NCBI GenBank assembly: GCA_014529385.2
Contig: CM043959.1
Coordinates: 54,874,253-54,938,252 of the forward strand
From: Adiantum capillus-veneris
Lineage: Eukaryota > Streptophyta > Polypodiopsida > Polypodiales > Pteridaceae
Reading direction: 5' to 3'
DNA length: 64,000 nucleotides
Part shown: piece after piece, positions 44,407-55,120 of the stretch
Numbering within the stretch: position 1 is the first letter of the stretch
How the letters are laid out: each line of letters starts with the position of its first letter
The notes under the pieces: model-generated
What the model was told of the DNA's origin: nothing
Databases searched by the model: none
Seen by the model: only the letters and a program-made list of their open reading frames with translations
Position numbers and translations under genes: made by a program

Positions 44407-46260
44407 AAACTCCAAAATTTTGCAACCAAGCACAATATTTTTCCACATATATTTGTACATCTATCATTGAGAAGAATGCAATGGCCTTGGACAATCTCCA
44501 AGTGCAAAGACCGCTCCAAGGCACCATGGGGGATTTTTGGGTATTCCACTTCAAGGGGAGGGAAATTGGCAACAATAGCATTCACATCCATGTTAGTAGT
44601 TCTTACATCAGTATTTTTGCATTGCACTTTTTTTTTCAATAAAGCTCAAGACAAAGCTATGGCGACATCCACATCTTTGGCACCAACAAGGTGAGGCTAG
44701 AAGACTCCAAGAATGGAATAAAGAAAAGGGTGGAGGATATGCATGTTTCAAAGACGAAGATTTCTACTTCAAGGGGAGGATTCCTCTTTTATTATCATCC
44801 TTTGTGAATATGTATTGACATAAGGTGTGGATATCATATGTCATCCTTAGTGGATATAGAATCTTTAGCATATTGTCTTAGTCCAAATCCCAAGGAGAGG
44901 ATTGTAAGGTATGGGCTTTGTCTTAGAGTCACTAGAGTGTGAGTGAATGAGAGAAGAGGAATAATTATCCCACATGTAAAGGTGTGAAGCTGTAGAGATA
45001 CTTAAAGCTCCTTTCATGAATAAACAATCATTCCAAGTTTGTATTACATGTCTCTTGCCTATGGTGAGCTTGTGATGGGTTAGACAACTACTCAAGATTG
45101 TGTTTATGAGTCCAAGCTAATCTATCTTAGAACCTAATTCACTTGAGTAACAACCTAGCCTACACACACTTACACGTGCACACAATGTTTGTCTATCACC
45201 CACCTTAGATATCACAATCCCATTCCCATCACCTCCCCTCCCCCCCGGAACAGAAGAGCTTCCAGGCACCTTCTCAATGCAAATAGCAGACAACAAGGGT
45301 AGAAAACACGTCATTTGACTTTGAGAGATTTACCTGAACACGTGAGCTAAGGCCATTGGGTGCCTTAGGGTGAAGGGGCCAATAGCAAGATGGTCACCAA
45401 AAGAAGGACGGACCTAGCCCCAATTTAAGGGCAAAAATTTGGAATATGTTTGGAATTTCATGATGCGTCCATTTGTGATTTGCGAAAAATCGTCCTATTA
45501 TTGGGGCTCTTCGTCTCCAATGTTAAGAAGGGTTTTTTGGATTGAGCTGTGCGCTTCTTTGTCAGATGAGCGTTATGTTGCTCTGTTGGAGGCATTGTCA
45601 ATTTTATGAGGAATGCTCACCTTTGTGCACTGTTTGCGCCTCTCAAATAGTGGATCCATATAAGATTGAGCTTTCGTTGCTTTGTTCTCCTTAGATGTCC
45701 CGCTACTGGCCCCTTTACCCTATGACCCCACCATTTCAATAAATAAGGAAAAATTACCAAAATATCCCACTAATTTATGAAAATTCCCAAAATACCCCTC
45801 AAATTTCAAAAATTACCAAAATACCCTTGTATGCATTTTGGTTGGATTGTTCAAGATTTTCTAATCTTTATTCCTTTTTGACAATTAAGATCCCTTTTGG
45901 AGTGCTTAGCATGTAATTTGTTACAAATTACCTCACAAAAATGGGCAATTATGTCTAAAAATAATGAAGAAATTCATCTCCAAAGCCTACGTAACATACC
46001 CAAATTCTAGTTTGAGCATCTTGTATTGGTAGATTATGTCCTTACGATTTTCAAAAAGTTCCTACAAAGTGGAATCTTGCAAGATCCTGCTTGAATAGGC
46101 GCACATCAAGCTGAGCTGCGGGAGGTAGACGGTGACAGTGATGCGCAGCAGGAGCAGGAGATGAGGATGCGCAAGTAGGCTGAGGTGCAGGAAGGAGATG
46201 ACGTGCAGGTAGGCTGAGTAGCCAGATTGGTAGTAGACGAGGTTGCGACTTTTTTTAATA
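44260..46260. other. Intergenic stretch with CT microsatellite
   Basis: CT run at 44357-44402. Bases 45747-45830 hold three imperfect repeats of AAATTACCAAAATACCC. No gene recognised; small frames over the CT tract are Leu/Ser or Arg/Glu repeats. Confidence 0.6.
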
Positions 46261-46274
46261 AATAACACTCACTT

Positions 46275-46345
46275 CATGAGCAACGAACCATGCCAACTCG
46301 AGTGGTTAAACGAGGCATAACCATGTCCATTTTTTGCTTGTCTGT
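46275..46345 (+). repeat. Possible SINE head derived from a tRNA-Ser/Leu-like sequence
   Basis: CTCGAGTGGTTAAACGAGG resembles the A-box and D-arm of class II tRNAs, and TGTTCGAACATC about 40 bases later resembles a B box. No full cloverleaf could be drawn and the 3' end of a SINE was not defined. Confidence 0.4.
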
Positions 46346-46629
46346 GTTCGAACATCAGTGCTGCGTTTTGAAGAAACTTAAGAGCAAGGGGGCTAGCAGG
46401 GAAGCAAGGGAATATGTGGAGATTCCGCTAAATAAACGAAGAAGCTACCAGTAGGACCCCCCAGCTGATTTTTATTGAAAAACCAGCCAAAAAATTAAGA
46501 ATATTCCAAAACAGTTTAATGATGCGATACGCAGAATCAAGCATGTGATGAGGCACCTCTAATTTTGCATGTGCCATGTACTTTTTTTTTTGGCTTTCAA
46601 TAACTGCTATTCTGGGACGAGATGCATGG

Positions 46630-46774
46630 CTCTCTCTCTAACTCTCTCTCTCTCGCGTCTCTTTCGGGTAAAAAAAAACGAACCATTAGTAGCTCTCTCT
46701 CTCTCTCTCTCTCTCTCCCTCGCTCTGCATGCTTTGATAGACGTGCTCCTGTCAAAGAGAGCGCAGCAACGACA

Positions 46775-46820
<46 letters not shown>
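46630..46820 (+). repeat. Cluster of CT microsatellites
   Basis: CT tracts near 46631-46653, 46694-46718 and 46776-46818 separated by unique sequence. Open frames on both strands here are repeat translations. Confidence 0.85.
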
Positions 46821-46821
<1 letters not shown>

Positions 46822-47784
46822 ATGAACATTTGACAAATCTCCTGGACAACCACTGCCGGTGCTGTTTATTTGTTATCACATACCTGCGTTGTCTTTCCGT
46901 GAAAGGGAATAACCACTGCTGGTTGGTTGTTTGGCGCAGATGTCTATGTGTGCATTGATGCAGAGAGAGGGATCAGGGAGGGGTGCTCGGGGCATGAGGG
47001 TAACTTGGACACGCTTTGATTCTAGCACTGTACAGATGAATGCACATTCTTGAATTCGCCAGATCTGGAGAAGTAGCAGAACCATATGTCTGGGATGATG
47101 CTTCACAAGGGATGATAAGGGAAAGGACGGGGATCCAATGGTCAGAGTGGAGGCCAACTGTGTGTGTGCGCGTGCGAGGGGCAAGGGGAGAGGGTCTGGG
47201 GTGGAAAGGCACGGCCTGCACGCACAAGAGGTACACTTAGAGGTAGGAGCAGGGTGGAGTGATTTGCAAGCATGTAATACGAAGCATAGCAGGTATTGCT
47301 TGGTGTTCGGAAGATTTTGTATCATCGTTTAAGAAATAATATTTTAACATCGAGCCACCAGTAGGGGGTACCAGCTGGGATATAATCGAAAAAGTGACGA
47401 ATCTGACATGATACCGGCAAGAAATGAAAAGGAAAACGTTTTGCGGTCAGCAAGGAAAGTTGCGATGGCAGGTGCGTGCACGACAGATGGCGCACTCGAA
47501 CAGAGTAGCTGCAGGGTGGAGGAACATCAATCCTGTCGCACCAGAGGACGAGGAGGAGGCACAGGGGGATAATGGGCAGGGCTGAGGGCACGTGGTGGAG
47601 AGAGATGAAGAGAGGGATTTTTAAAAAGTGTAAAGGACACGCTATCAACATCACGGGCGTTTGTCTAGCTCACCTCGTTGAGTGTCGACTCACTTTGTGA
47701 GGTTGATAGTTCAAATACTACACTTGCCTTTTGTGAGGGTAAGAGAAAGGGGGGGAGAGAAATTCTTGAATCTTGCAGTGGGAG
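46821..47784. other. Intergenic stretch with possible SINE-like piece
   Basis: No gene recognised. Bases about 47660-47725 contain TAGCTCACCTCGTTGAG and, about 35 bases on, GATAGTTCAAATACT, loosely like polymerase III A and B boxes, so a SINE relic is possible. The open frame 47325-46876 on the minus strand has no family features. Confidence 0.45.
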
Positions 47785-47872
47785 CCTGGGAGGAATCTCG
47801 CTAATGATTGAATGAAATATGAAGGTTACCTGGGAGGAATCTCGCTAATGATTGAATGAAATATGAAGGTTA
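47785..47872 (+). repeat. Tandem duplication, 44 bp x 2
   Basis: Two adjacent identical 44-base units beginning CCTGGGAGGAATCTCG, starting at 47785 and 47829. Identity suggests a recent event. Confidence 0.9.
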
Positions 47873-47927
47873 CCAGTAATAGGCGACCAAAACGTCTTTT
47901 TTTGGGTTCATTAAGTGGCATCTACGA

Positions 47928-48089
47928 AGATGCTTTGTTGCTTTAATATCAAAAGGGAGTGGGAGAAAATATTTGGGCAGGGCTGAGGGCACGTGGTGGA
48001 GAGAGACCGTAGATGCTTTGTTGCTTTAATATCAAAAGGGAGTGGGAGAAAATATTTGGGCAGGGCTGAGGGCACGTGGTGGAGAGAGA
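47928..48089 (+). repeat. Tandem duplication, 83 bp x 2
   Basis: Two near-identical units beginning AGATGCTTTGTTGC, starting at 47928 and 48011. Part of the unit (GGGCAGGGCTGAGGGCACG) also occurs once near 47575, so the duplicated block derives from nearby sequence. Confidence 0.9.
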
Positions 48090-48211
48090 TGAAGGGATAG
48101 AGTAGATTTTTTAATGTGGGTCAACACAGGAAGCGAGGTGCAAAAGGATTTGCATGCTGAGCTGCAGGGGGCAGTGCTCGTTTGGAGCGGATTGCCCGGG
48201 TATAAGAGGCG

Positions 48212-48213
48212 CA

Positions 48214-48253
<40 letters not shown>

Positions 48254-48330
48254 GTCTTGCCTCAGGTGGCAGGAACGCACGGCCGACATGAGGAGATTGA
48301 GCCTCTCTCTCTCTCTCTCTCTCTCTCTCG
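48212..48330 (+). repeat. Two CT microsatellites
   Basis: CT runs at about 48216-48252 and 48302-48329 with unique sequence between. Frames across them on both strands are not genes. Confidence 0.85.
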
Positions 48331-48947
48331 TGCTGTAGCTGAGGATACCCAGGTCCAACGGAGCGCAGGTGGGACTGGCTGCAAGGAGAAGGCGAAGACC
48401 AGAGAGTCGGGAAGGATGATGGTTGCATGAATTGAATGCAACTTTCGAGTTGAAAGACTTGGGACTTTGCATGATTACTCCCACAAGCAAAGGCGAGTAT
48501 GCACCAAAAGCAGACCAGCTCCAGATGGGGGGATTGAAGGGGTGGGCGGGATAGCCAGAGCTGTGCAGTGCATACCTAAGGATATAGCTGGACTGTGGCA
48601 TGGCATTCGACTGCAGTTTTTTGGTGTACAGGCTTGTCCACGTAGTGTAGGATGGAGAGGTATCTCTCGCCCAGGCAATTGGGGCGTGACGAGATTGAAC
48701 CTGCTCATATTTGATTAACTACTTGATGGCGAAAGCTGCGACCAGGGGACTGTCCGATTGCAGGTGCTGTTCGAGCTTCCAAGGTGCCAAGGCCCTTCTT
48801 CGTGCAGGAATCGGCTCTGCAGGGCTGAGCGAGGGGGTTGCGATGCGACGGGCCGTGTGAATCAGCTGTAGCTCAGTGTTAGTTTAAAAGTTAAGGCCTT
48901 GTCGAAATCTTCCTAGCTAATTAATTAATGACGTGGAAGATAGACCC

Positions 48948-49086
48948 AGTAGGATAAACCAGTAGGAGAGCCAAGTATGTCTTGTACTACAATGAGTCTT
49001 CTTATGAAAAGCTACAAAGTAGGATAAACCAGTAGGAGAGCCAAGTATGTTTGTACTACAATGAGTCTTCTTATGAAAAGCTACAA
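48948..49086 (+). repeat. Tandem duplication, 70 bp x 2
   Basis: Units beginning AGTAGGATAAACCAG at 48948 and 49018 differ by one deleted base. This is the third local tandem duplication within 1.3 kb. Confidence 0.9.
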
Positions 49087-49321
49087 ATTTTTTCCTCTTG
49101 CAAGAAATTAATCTCACGACGACCACGGGTATTTTGGGAATTTTTCGTCTCGTCTGAATAGAGGGGCTGGTGGCAGGAGGAGAACATGGAAACTTTCGCT
49201 GGGCTCATCCGAACCCTTCCTTATTTAATGAAGAGGTCTCTCGCACCCACACGTGACACAATATGGCAGTGGGCACCCACAGTAGAGCGCGCGTGTGGAT
49301 AATGGAGTAACAGCTCGGTCC

Positions 49322-49326
49322 CTCCG
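49322..49326. repeat. Gypsy target-site duplication, left (CTCCG)
   Basis: CTCCG occurs directly before the left LTR and again at 55076-55080 directly after the right LTR. Five bases is the usual duplication for gypsy integrases. Confidence 0.9.
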
Positions 49327-49576
49327 TGTGACGCCCTCGTTCGGGGCGTCGCTGAAACGGGACCGCGCCGGCTCACCTGCGATGCAAACGGGACCTGCAG
49401 GTAAGCAAACGCACATACAAGAACGCAACTTGAAAACTGAACGCAAGAGGGACACGAGAATGAGGGACGCGAACGAATGATCAATATCATAAAAGAGTGC
49501 CGAATACAAGGGACGCGAGTAATCACTGGAAAACGGGGCTGGAAAGTTGGGGGAAGTGGCACATACTTCCCTTATA
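49327..49576 (-). repeat. Gypsy 3' LTR (left copy)
   Basis: 250 bases starting TGTGACGCCC and ending TTCCCTTATA on the plus strand. Its inner boundary is set by where identity with the right LTR stops. The pol reading frame runs into it. Confidence 0.9.
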
Positions 49577-52500
49577 TAAAGTGCATTCCGTCATGGGTCG
49601 GTTGCGCCACTTGACATAGAATAGTTGTCCCCGGCGCCCAAAGCGCGACTTTAGGATGGCCTCCGGCTCATTGGGCGGGCCATCCTTTACATATTCGGGG
49701 ACATTCCGACCATAGGTGCTATCCGGTGCAAACCTCTTGAGGAGACTTACATGGAAAGCGTTGTGGATGTTGATTTGTGGGGGTAGTTCCAGCTTGTAGG
49801 TGATGTCGTTGTAGCTCTTGAGCACCTTGTATGGCCTGTAGAATCGGTGGTTGAACTTCGGGGAGAGGCCTTGAGGGAGGTTGATATTTTGGGAGCTTAC
49901 CAATACCAAGTCACCTTCTTGGAACAGCTCGGCCGGTCTTCTCTTTTGGTTGGCGTATTTGGCTATGCGTACCTTGCTTTGCTCAAGACTCTTCTTTGCG
50001 TGTTGCATGCGTGTTTGCCATTGCTGCAGAAACTCTTCACATTCCAGATCCTGGGCATGCACGTCGCCGGTTGCCAGTGTAAGAGGGGTGATGACTTCTT
50101 TACCTGTGGAGAGCTCGAAGGGGGTGTAGCCAGTGCTGCTATGGATGGAGTTGTTGTAGTGGAATTCCATGATGTCCATGTATTCGGACCAGTCCTTTTG
50201 ATCTGCTTTGACGTAGTTGCGGATGTAGTCTTCAATGCCTTGGTTGACTCTTTCTGTTTGGCCATCGGTTTCTGGGTGGTAGGCGGAGGAGAAGCGGAGC
50301 TGGGTACCTAGCAGCTTGAAGAGCTCGCGCCAGAGGTCGCTGAGGAAGCGGGTGTCGCGATCAGAAACTATGGCTAAGGGGAGGCCGTGGTATTTGAATA
50401 CTTTGGTGAAGAAGTGTTTGGCTACTTGGTAGGCTGTGACGGGAGGCTTTGCAGGTATGAAGTGAGCTTGCTTGGTGAAGTAGTCGACGACCACGATGAT
50501 GGTGGTGTGGCCGTGGGAGGGGGGGAGGTCGACGATGAAGTCCATACTTACCATGTCCCAAGGCCGGGAGGGTGTTGGCAGTGGGTGGAGGAGGCCAGCA
50601 GGCTTGACTCTTTGAGCTTTGACCAGTTGGCAGGTTGGGCAGGTACGCACGTAGTCGATTACGTCGTCCTTCATTTTTGGCCACATGTAGTGTTGATGGA
50701 GTTTGTCATAAGACCTCTTCTGGCCCCCATGTCCAGCTAGCTTGCAGTCATGAGCCTCCCACATGAGGTCTTTCTTTAACTCTGGGTCATTGGGGATGTA
50801 GATTTTTCCATGTGCGTAGAAGAGGTTATCTTTGACTTCAAAAAGACCCACTGCCGCTCTCCCAGAGATGTGGTCGTTGAGCATGCGGAGGACAGCAGGA
50901 TCAGCTTTTTGTGCGTCGAGGATCCGTTGGCGTAAAGTGCTGGTTGCTGTGGAGATAGCCGTGAGGGTGGGCATTCGGCTGAGAGCATCGGGCATGACAT
51001 TTGTAGTACCTGGTTTGTGTATGATGTCGATGTCGTATTCTGCGAGAGTATCTTGCCATCTAGCTTGCTTGGGGGTGAGTTTGGGTTGTGTCTGGAAGTA
51101 CTTGAGGGAGATGTTGTCAGTGTATACCTTGGTGTGTTTGTCTTGGACATAGTGTCGCCACTTTCGAAGGCAGTGGACGACAGCGAGCATTTCCTTCTCA
51201 TGGGTGGTCCATCTGGTCTCCACATCTGTGAACTTGTGGGACTCGTAGACGATGGGTTGATGTTCTTGCATGAGGACACCGCCAATGGCACCATCGGAGG
51301 CATCGGTGTGGACTTCAAAAGGTTTGGTGAAGTCGGGTAGTCGAAGGACAAGGGTACTGCACATGGCTATCTTCAGGTTCTCAAAGGCTTCTTCTTCTTT
51401 AGAGGTCCACTGAAAGGGTTTGTGGCCTTTGGTTATCTCTGTCAGTGGCGCCGCAATCTTGCTGAAGTCGCGGATGAAGCGGCGGGTGTACTGACAGAAA
51501 CCCACGAACTCTCGGACTTCTTTGATGGATGTCGGTGGGGCCCACTTGATGACAGCGTCGACTTTCTTGGGGTCCACCATAATCCCTTCGGACGTGACAA
51601 TGAAGCCAAGGAACTCGATCTTCTAGACAGCGAACTCACACTTCTCCAGCTTGGCATAAAGTTGTTGTTCCCGGAGGCGCTGGAGTATTGCCGCGACATG
51701 CTTCTGGTGCTCTTCTAAGGTTTTGCTGTAAATGAGCAGATCATCGATGTAAGTGATGAGGTAGTCGTCAATCATGTCGCGGAAACTGTCATGGATGATT
51801 CTGCAGAAAGTACCCGGACCGCCGGTGAGACCGAACCCCAGGACCATCCATTCCCAGAAGCCGTAGCGGGTGTGGAAGGCAGTCTTCGGGATGTCTTTAG
51901 AGGCGATGCGGACTTGGTGGTAGCCTGATCGGAGGTCGATGCGAGTAAAGTATTGGGCACCCTGTAGTCTGTCCAGCAGGTCTTCCATGAGGGGGACTGG
52001 GTACCTGTTCTTGATAGTGATCTTGTTCAGGGCCCGGTAATCCACGCAGAGTCGCATCGAACCGTCTTTCTTCTTGACGAACAAGACTGGGGCGCCAAAA
52101 GGGGAGCTGCTTGGTCGGATGAACCCTTGGTCTTCTAACTCTTGGAGTTGCTTCTTGAGCTCTTTGAGCTCGGTGTCGTTCATGCGGTAGGGGGCCTTTG
52201 CCGGGGGTGTGCTTCCTGGGATGAGGTCAATTTCATGTTGAATTTGCCGAGGGGGGGGTAGGCCGGGGGGGAGTTCTGGGGGCATGACATCCTTGTACTT
52301 CTGGAGGATGGGGGTAAGGGAGGGGTCGCCCACTTTGGCTTGCTCGATGGTGATGGAGTTGAGCCTTGCTGTGGGTTGCTCCTTTGCTTGCATGATGCAG
52401 AGATGAACCTGAGCTCCTTTCTTGAGAGCCCTCTCTGCTTGCTTTGCACTCATGAGGTTGAGTTTGGGGGACGAGTATTCTGGGAGTTTTTGTTTTCCTT

Positions 52501-53281
52501 TCATCGCTGCTAACTGTGCAGGGTCTTGGCGGTTGATGGGGGGGACTTTGGATTGCGTATGCGCCTGACGGGTGAATGCTTGCTTCGTTGTGAGTCTGGC
52601 GCCTTGCACTGTCACTGCTTTGCCTTGACTATTCAACAGTAACTGATCCACCTTCATGCCGAGGAGTGCAATGAGATACTTGTCGCTGAAAGACAGACCA
52701 ATGATGGCCTCAAAGTCGTCCATTGGGACCACTATGAAGTCAAGGCGACATGTGAATTCACCCATCTCGACCCTGACTTGACGTGTTGCCTTTACGTTGT
52801 TATCCTTTCCTTGGGCAAATTTGACGGTCTTTTCATTGACAGTGGTGAGGCGTAGGCCCAGGCGAGCGGCGCACTGAGGGGATAGGAAATTGTGTGTAGC
52901 GCCTGAGTCTACCATGATCCATTGTTGCTGGGTCCCAATCGTTGTTTGGACATACAAGTTCTGAATGTCCGTGATTGATGCTGCCATGCATTGAGGGTGG
53001 AGGGCTACGGCTCCAATCCGAAGTTGTTGGTCAGCACTAGCGTCAGCCGTTTCTTCGATTCTTCGTTGGGGGGGGGGAGGGTGGTTCTTCGATTTGTATG
53101 GTGTTGGCTCTGCCATATGATGTTGAGGTGTAATTGCGCTTGCGTACACAAGTGTAGTAGGGACCATGATCCTTCTTGTAGTCGTTGCACCACACGCGGT
53201 CAGGGAACAGGTTGTTATTATTGCCGTTGTAGTTCTGGAAGGCAAAACTGTTGGGTGTGGGATTGTAGGAGTTGCTTGCAA
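49523..53281 (-). pseudogene. Gypsy pol polyprotein with chromodomain, one premature stop
   Basis: The frame opens at 53281, overlapping the gag end by 239 bases in a frame one base downstream, so frameshifting or separate initiation would be needed. Motifs in order: protease V-D-S-G-A-T near 52910; reverse transcriptase with F-T-R-I-D-L-R-S-G-Y and Y-I-D-D-L-L-I-Y-S near 51740; RNase H with V-H-T-D-A-S-D near 51310; H2C2 integrase zinc site C-P-T-C near 50640; integrase core S-M-D-F-I near 50545, V-S-D-R-D near 50365 and G-Q-T-E-R near 50255; then a chromodomain-like tail V-K-W-R-N near 49620. The only break seen is TAG at 51625-51623 after C-E-F-A-V, most simply CAG to TAG. The rest stays open to 49523. 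Confidence 0.92.
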
Positions 53282-54308
53282 AAACGCTGCGTGGGACTAA
53301 GGCGCCATTTCCGCGGCCTAGTCTCGGGTTGAGATTGGGCGGTGGGGGGCGGGTAACATTGCTTCTGTTATTCTGTACAAATCCGCGACCTTGCCCGACG
53401 GGTGGGTTAGGCCAGTGGTTGGGTGCAAAATTGTTGGGACGGTTGTTTGGAGGCAAACCTGGTGTGGTGTTTGTGTCACGGAGCTTTTCTGCCATGTTGG
53501 CGGCCACTTCCCAGGTGTTGGGACTCTGTTTCTCTACCTCTCGGCGGGCCCAGTGCTTAAGGCCGTACAGGAAACCATGCAGCCTGTCTGCTGTGTGCAT
53601 CAATGGGAGTTGGAGCATGAGTCGCCGGTACTTGACAATGTAGTCTGATATGTGGCCGTCTTGGTGTAGATCGCGCCACGAATCCCTGACTTTGTTGCCC
53701 TCATTTTCTGGGACAAAATAGCTTAGCATGTCTTTTTGTAGATCCTCCCAGTCCTCCCAGTGCTTTGATTGCTGTTCAGTGAGGAACCAGACATAGGCGT
53801 CGTCGGCCAGAAAGGTTTTGGCCACTTGCACATATCTGCGTCTGCCTATGCTGTTCCACTGCATGTAGTCTTCTACCTCGCTGAACCACTTGTTGAGTGC
53901 CAGTGAGGAGCGGTTGCCTTTGTATCTCTCTGGGGGACTGGGTTTGAATTTTTCCAGTCTATTTTCGTCTTCTAGATGTCGGTCCGGGCTGTAGTAGCGT
54001 CTTTCACTTCGATCATCCTGATCATCTTCATCTTCGGGTCGTGTTCGTCTTTGGGTGTTACGCCGCGTGTTGACATTGCTGGGACCTGGTTGGTCTTCGT
54101 ATCGTTGGCCTAGCTGTGTTTGAATCAAATCACCCAGGTTAGCCGACATTAGGTTGATTTGTTGTTCCACGGAGGCCATGATGCGGGCCTCGAGTCTTCT
54201 TTCTATGGTGTCTTGTGCATCTTGTCGTGTCTTCGTTTCTTTCTTCTTCTTCTTATTTAGATCAGGCTCGGTTCTGTAGCCGTCATCATATTCTTGATCT
54301 CCAGCCAT
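53043..54308 (-). CDS. Gypsy gag (capsid/nucleocapsid) protein
   Basis: An open frame of 421 codons starting M-A-G-D-Q-E-Y. A Lys-rich, helical N-terminus leads to the retrotransposon gag core (F-x-P-S-P-P-E-R-Y-K-G, W-F-S-E-V-E-D-Y-M, F-L-A-D-D-A-Y-V-W-F, W-E-D-L-Q-K-D-M). A Pro/Asn-rich linker and a degenerate zinc knuckle (C-N-D-Y-K-K-D-H-G-P-Y-Y-T-C, second Cys replaced by Tyr) follow. Gag packages element RNA into virus-like particles in the cytoplasm. The frame is intact and the start is the first ATG after the leader. Confidence 0.88.
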   Translation of the reverse strand: MAGDQEYDDGYRTEPDLNKKKKKETKTRQDAQDTIERRLEARIMASVEQQINLMSANLGDLIQTQLGQRYEDQPGPSNVNTRRNTQRRTRPEDEDDQDDRSERRYYSPDRHLEDENRLEKFKPSPPERYKGNRSSLALNKWFSEVEDYMQWNSIGRRRYVQVAKTFLADDAYVWFLTEQQSKHWEDWEDLQKDMLSYFVPENEGNKVRDSWRDLHQDGHISDYIVKYRRLMLQLPLMHTADRLHGFLYGLKHWARREVEKQSPNTWEVAANMAEKLRDTNTTPGLPPNNRPNNFAPNHWPNPPVGQGRGFVQNNRSNVTRPPPPNLNPRLGRGNGALVPRSVFASNSYNPTPNSFAFQNYNGNNNNLFPDRVWCNDYKKDHGPYYTCVRKRNYTSTSYGRANTIQIEEPPSPPPTKNRRNG

Positions 54309-54329
54309 TCCTGTATTTTTGTGGCCGAA

Positions 54330-54775
54330 ACCGAAAAGAAAAACTCAAAAATGTCGAAAACTGACAAACTGTGCGAAAACGGCTTGAAAACGTTGAAAAA
54401 CTATGAAACAGTGCGATACTAGGTCCAAAACGGCGAAAACTGCGAAAAACTGCTCAAAAACGGTGAAAACCGGTCCCAAACGGTGTAAGACGGGGCAAAA
54501 CGAGGTAAAACGTTGAAAAACGGGGCAACACGGGGCAAAACGGGCTACGAATACGAAGAACGCGGTGAAAACGGGGCGAAACGCAGGTCAAACGAGACAA
54601 AACGGTGAAAAACTGTGAGGAACGTGGAGAAAACGCGCGGAACGGGGCAAAACGGGACAATCACGCAAAGAACGTGGTGAAACGGGGCAAAACGGGGCCA
54701 CACGGGCCGAGAACGCGGAGCAAACGTGGAAAAACGAGGCAGAACGGGCCGAAAACGTGGTGACAACCACGGGCC
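54330..54775 (-). repeat. Gypsy leader with degenerate AACGGGGCAAAACG-type repeats
   Basis: Between the primer-binding site and gag the plus strand carries dozens of short variants of AAAACGG, CGGGGCAAAACG and ACGTGGAAAAACG with 10-15 base spacing. On the sense strand these are CCGTTTT/CGTTTTGCCCCG units. Their role is unknown; packaging or translation control of the element RNA is possible. Confidence 0.8.
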
Positions 54776-54816
54776 GTGGGTCGACGTCGGGTTGGCGGGG
54801 ACTCGAGCCGAAGCTC

Positions 54817-54835
54817 TGATACCAAGTGTGACGCC
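54817..54835 (-). other. Gypsy primer-binding site
   Basis: The sense sequence next to the 5' LTR reads TTGGTATCAGAGCTTCGG. The TGGTATCAGAGC core matches the 3' end of plant initiator Met tRNA, used to prime minus-strand DNA synthesis. Confidence 0.85.
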
Positions 54836-54836
54836 C

Positions 54837-55075
54837 TCGTTCGGGGCATCGCTGAAACGGGACCGCGCCGGCTCATCTGCGATACAAACGGGACCTGCAG
54901 GTAAGCAAACGCACATACAAGAACGCAACTTGAAAACTGAACGCAATAGGAACACGAGAATGAGGGACGCGAACGAATGATCAATATCATAGAAGAGTGC
55001 CGAACACAAGGGATGCGAGTAATCACTCGAAAACGGGCTGGAAAGTTGGGGAAAGTGGCACATACTTCCCTTATA
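54837..55075 (-). repeat. Gypsy 5' LTR (right copy)
   Basis: 239 bases alike to 49327-49576. It would contain the element promoter and lies with its outer edge next to the release-factor-like gene, pointing away from it. Confidence 0.9.
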
Positions 55076-55120
55076 CTCCGACGTCTCTCACACACTGCGC
55101 ACACGCTCGCAGTCAGGAGG

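Larger units (their letters stand above)
49327..55075 (-). mobile_element. Full-length Ty3-gypsy chromovirus-type retrotransposon
   Basis: Two LTRs (49327-49576 and 54837-55075), CTCCG target duplications, an initiator-Met-type primer-binding site, a gag frame and a pol frame in the order protease, reverse transcriptase, RNase H, integrase, chromodomain define a complete gypsy element in minus orientation. In sense orientation the LTR begins TA and ends CA, a non-canonical terminus. The LTRs are alike but differ by several substitutions and about 11 bases in length, so the insertion is not brand new. The copy has a single premature TAG in pol. It is integrated 45 bases upstream of the release-factor-like ATG. 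Confidence 0.95.

Noticed and set aside
48860-48915. tRNA-like sequence (GTAGCTCAGTGTTAG)
   Set aside because: The A-box-like part is good, but the B-box-like part (TTGTCGAAATC) is poor and no stems form.
50387-50740. Plus-strand frames over the gypsy pol gene
   Set aside because: They are antisense shadows of an open, motif-bearing pol frame on the minus strand.
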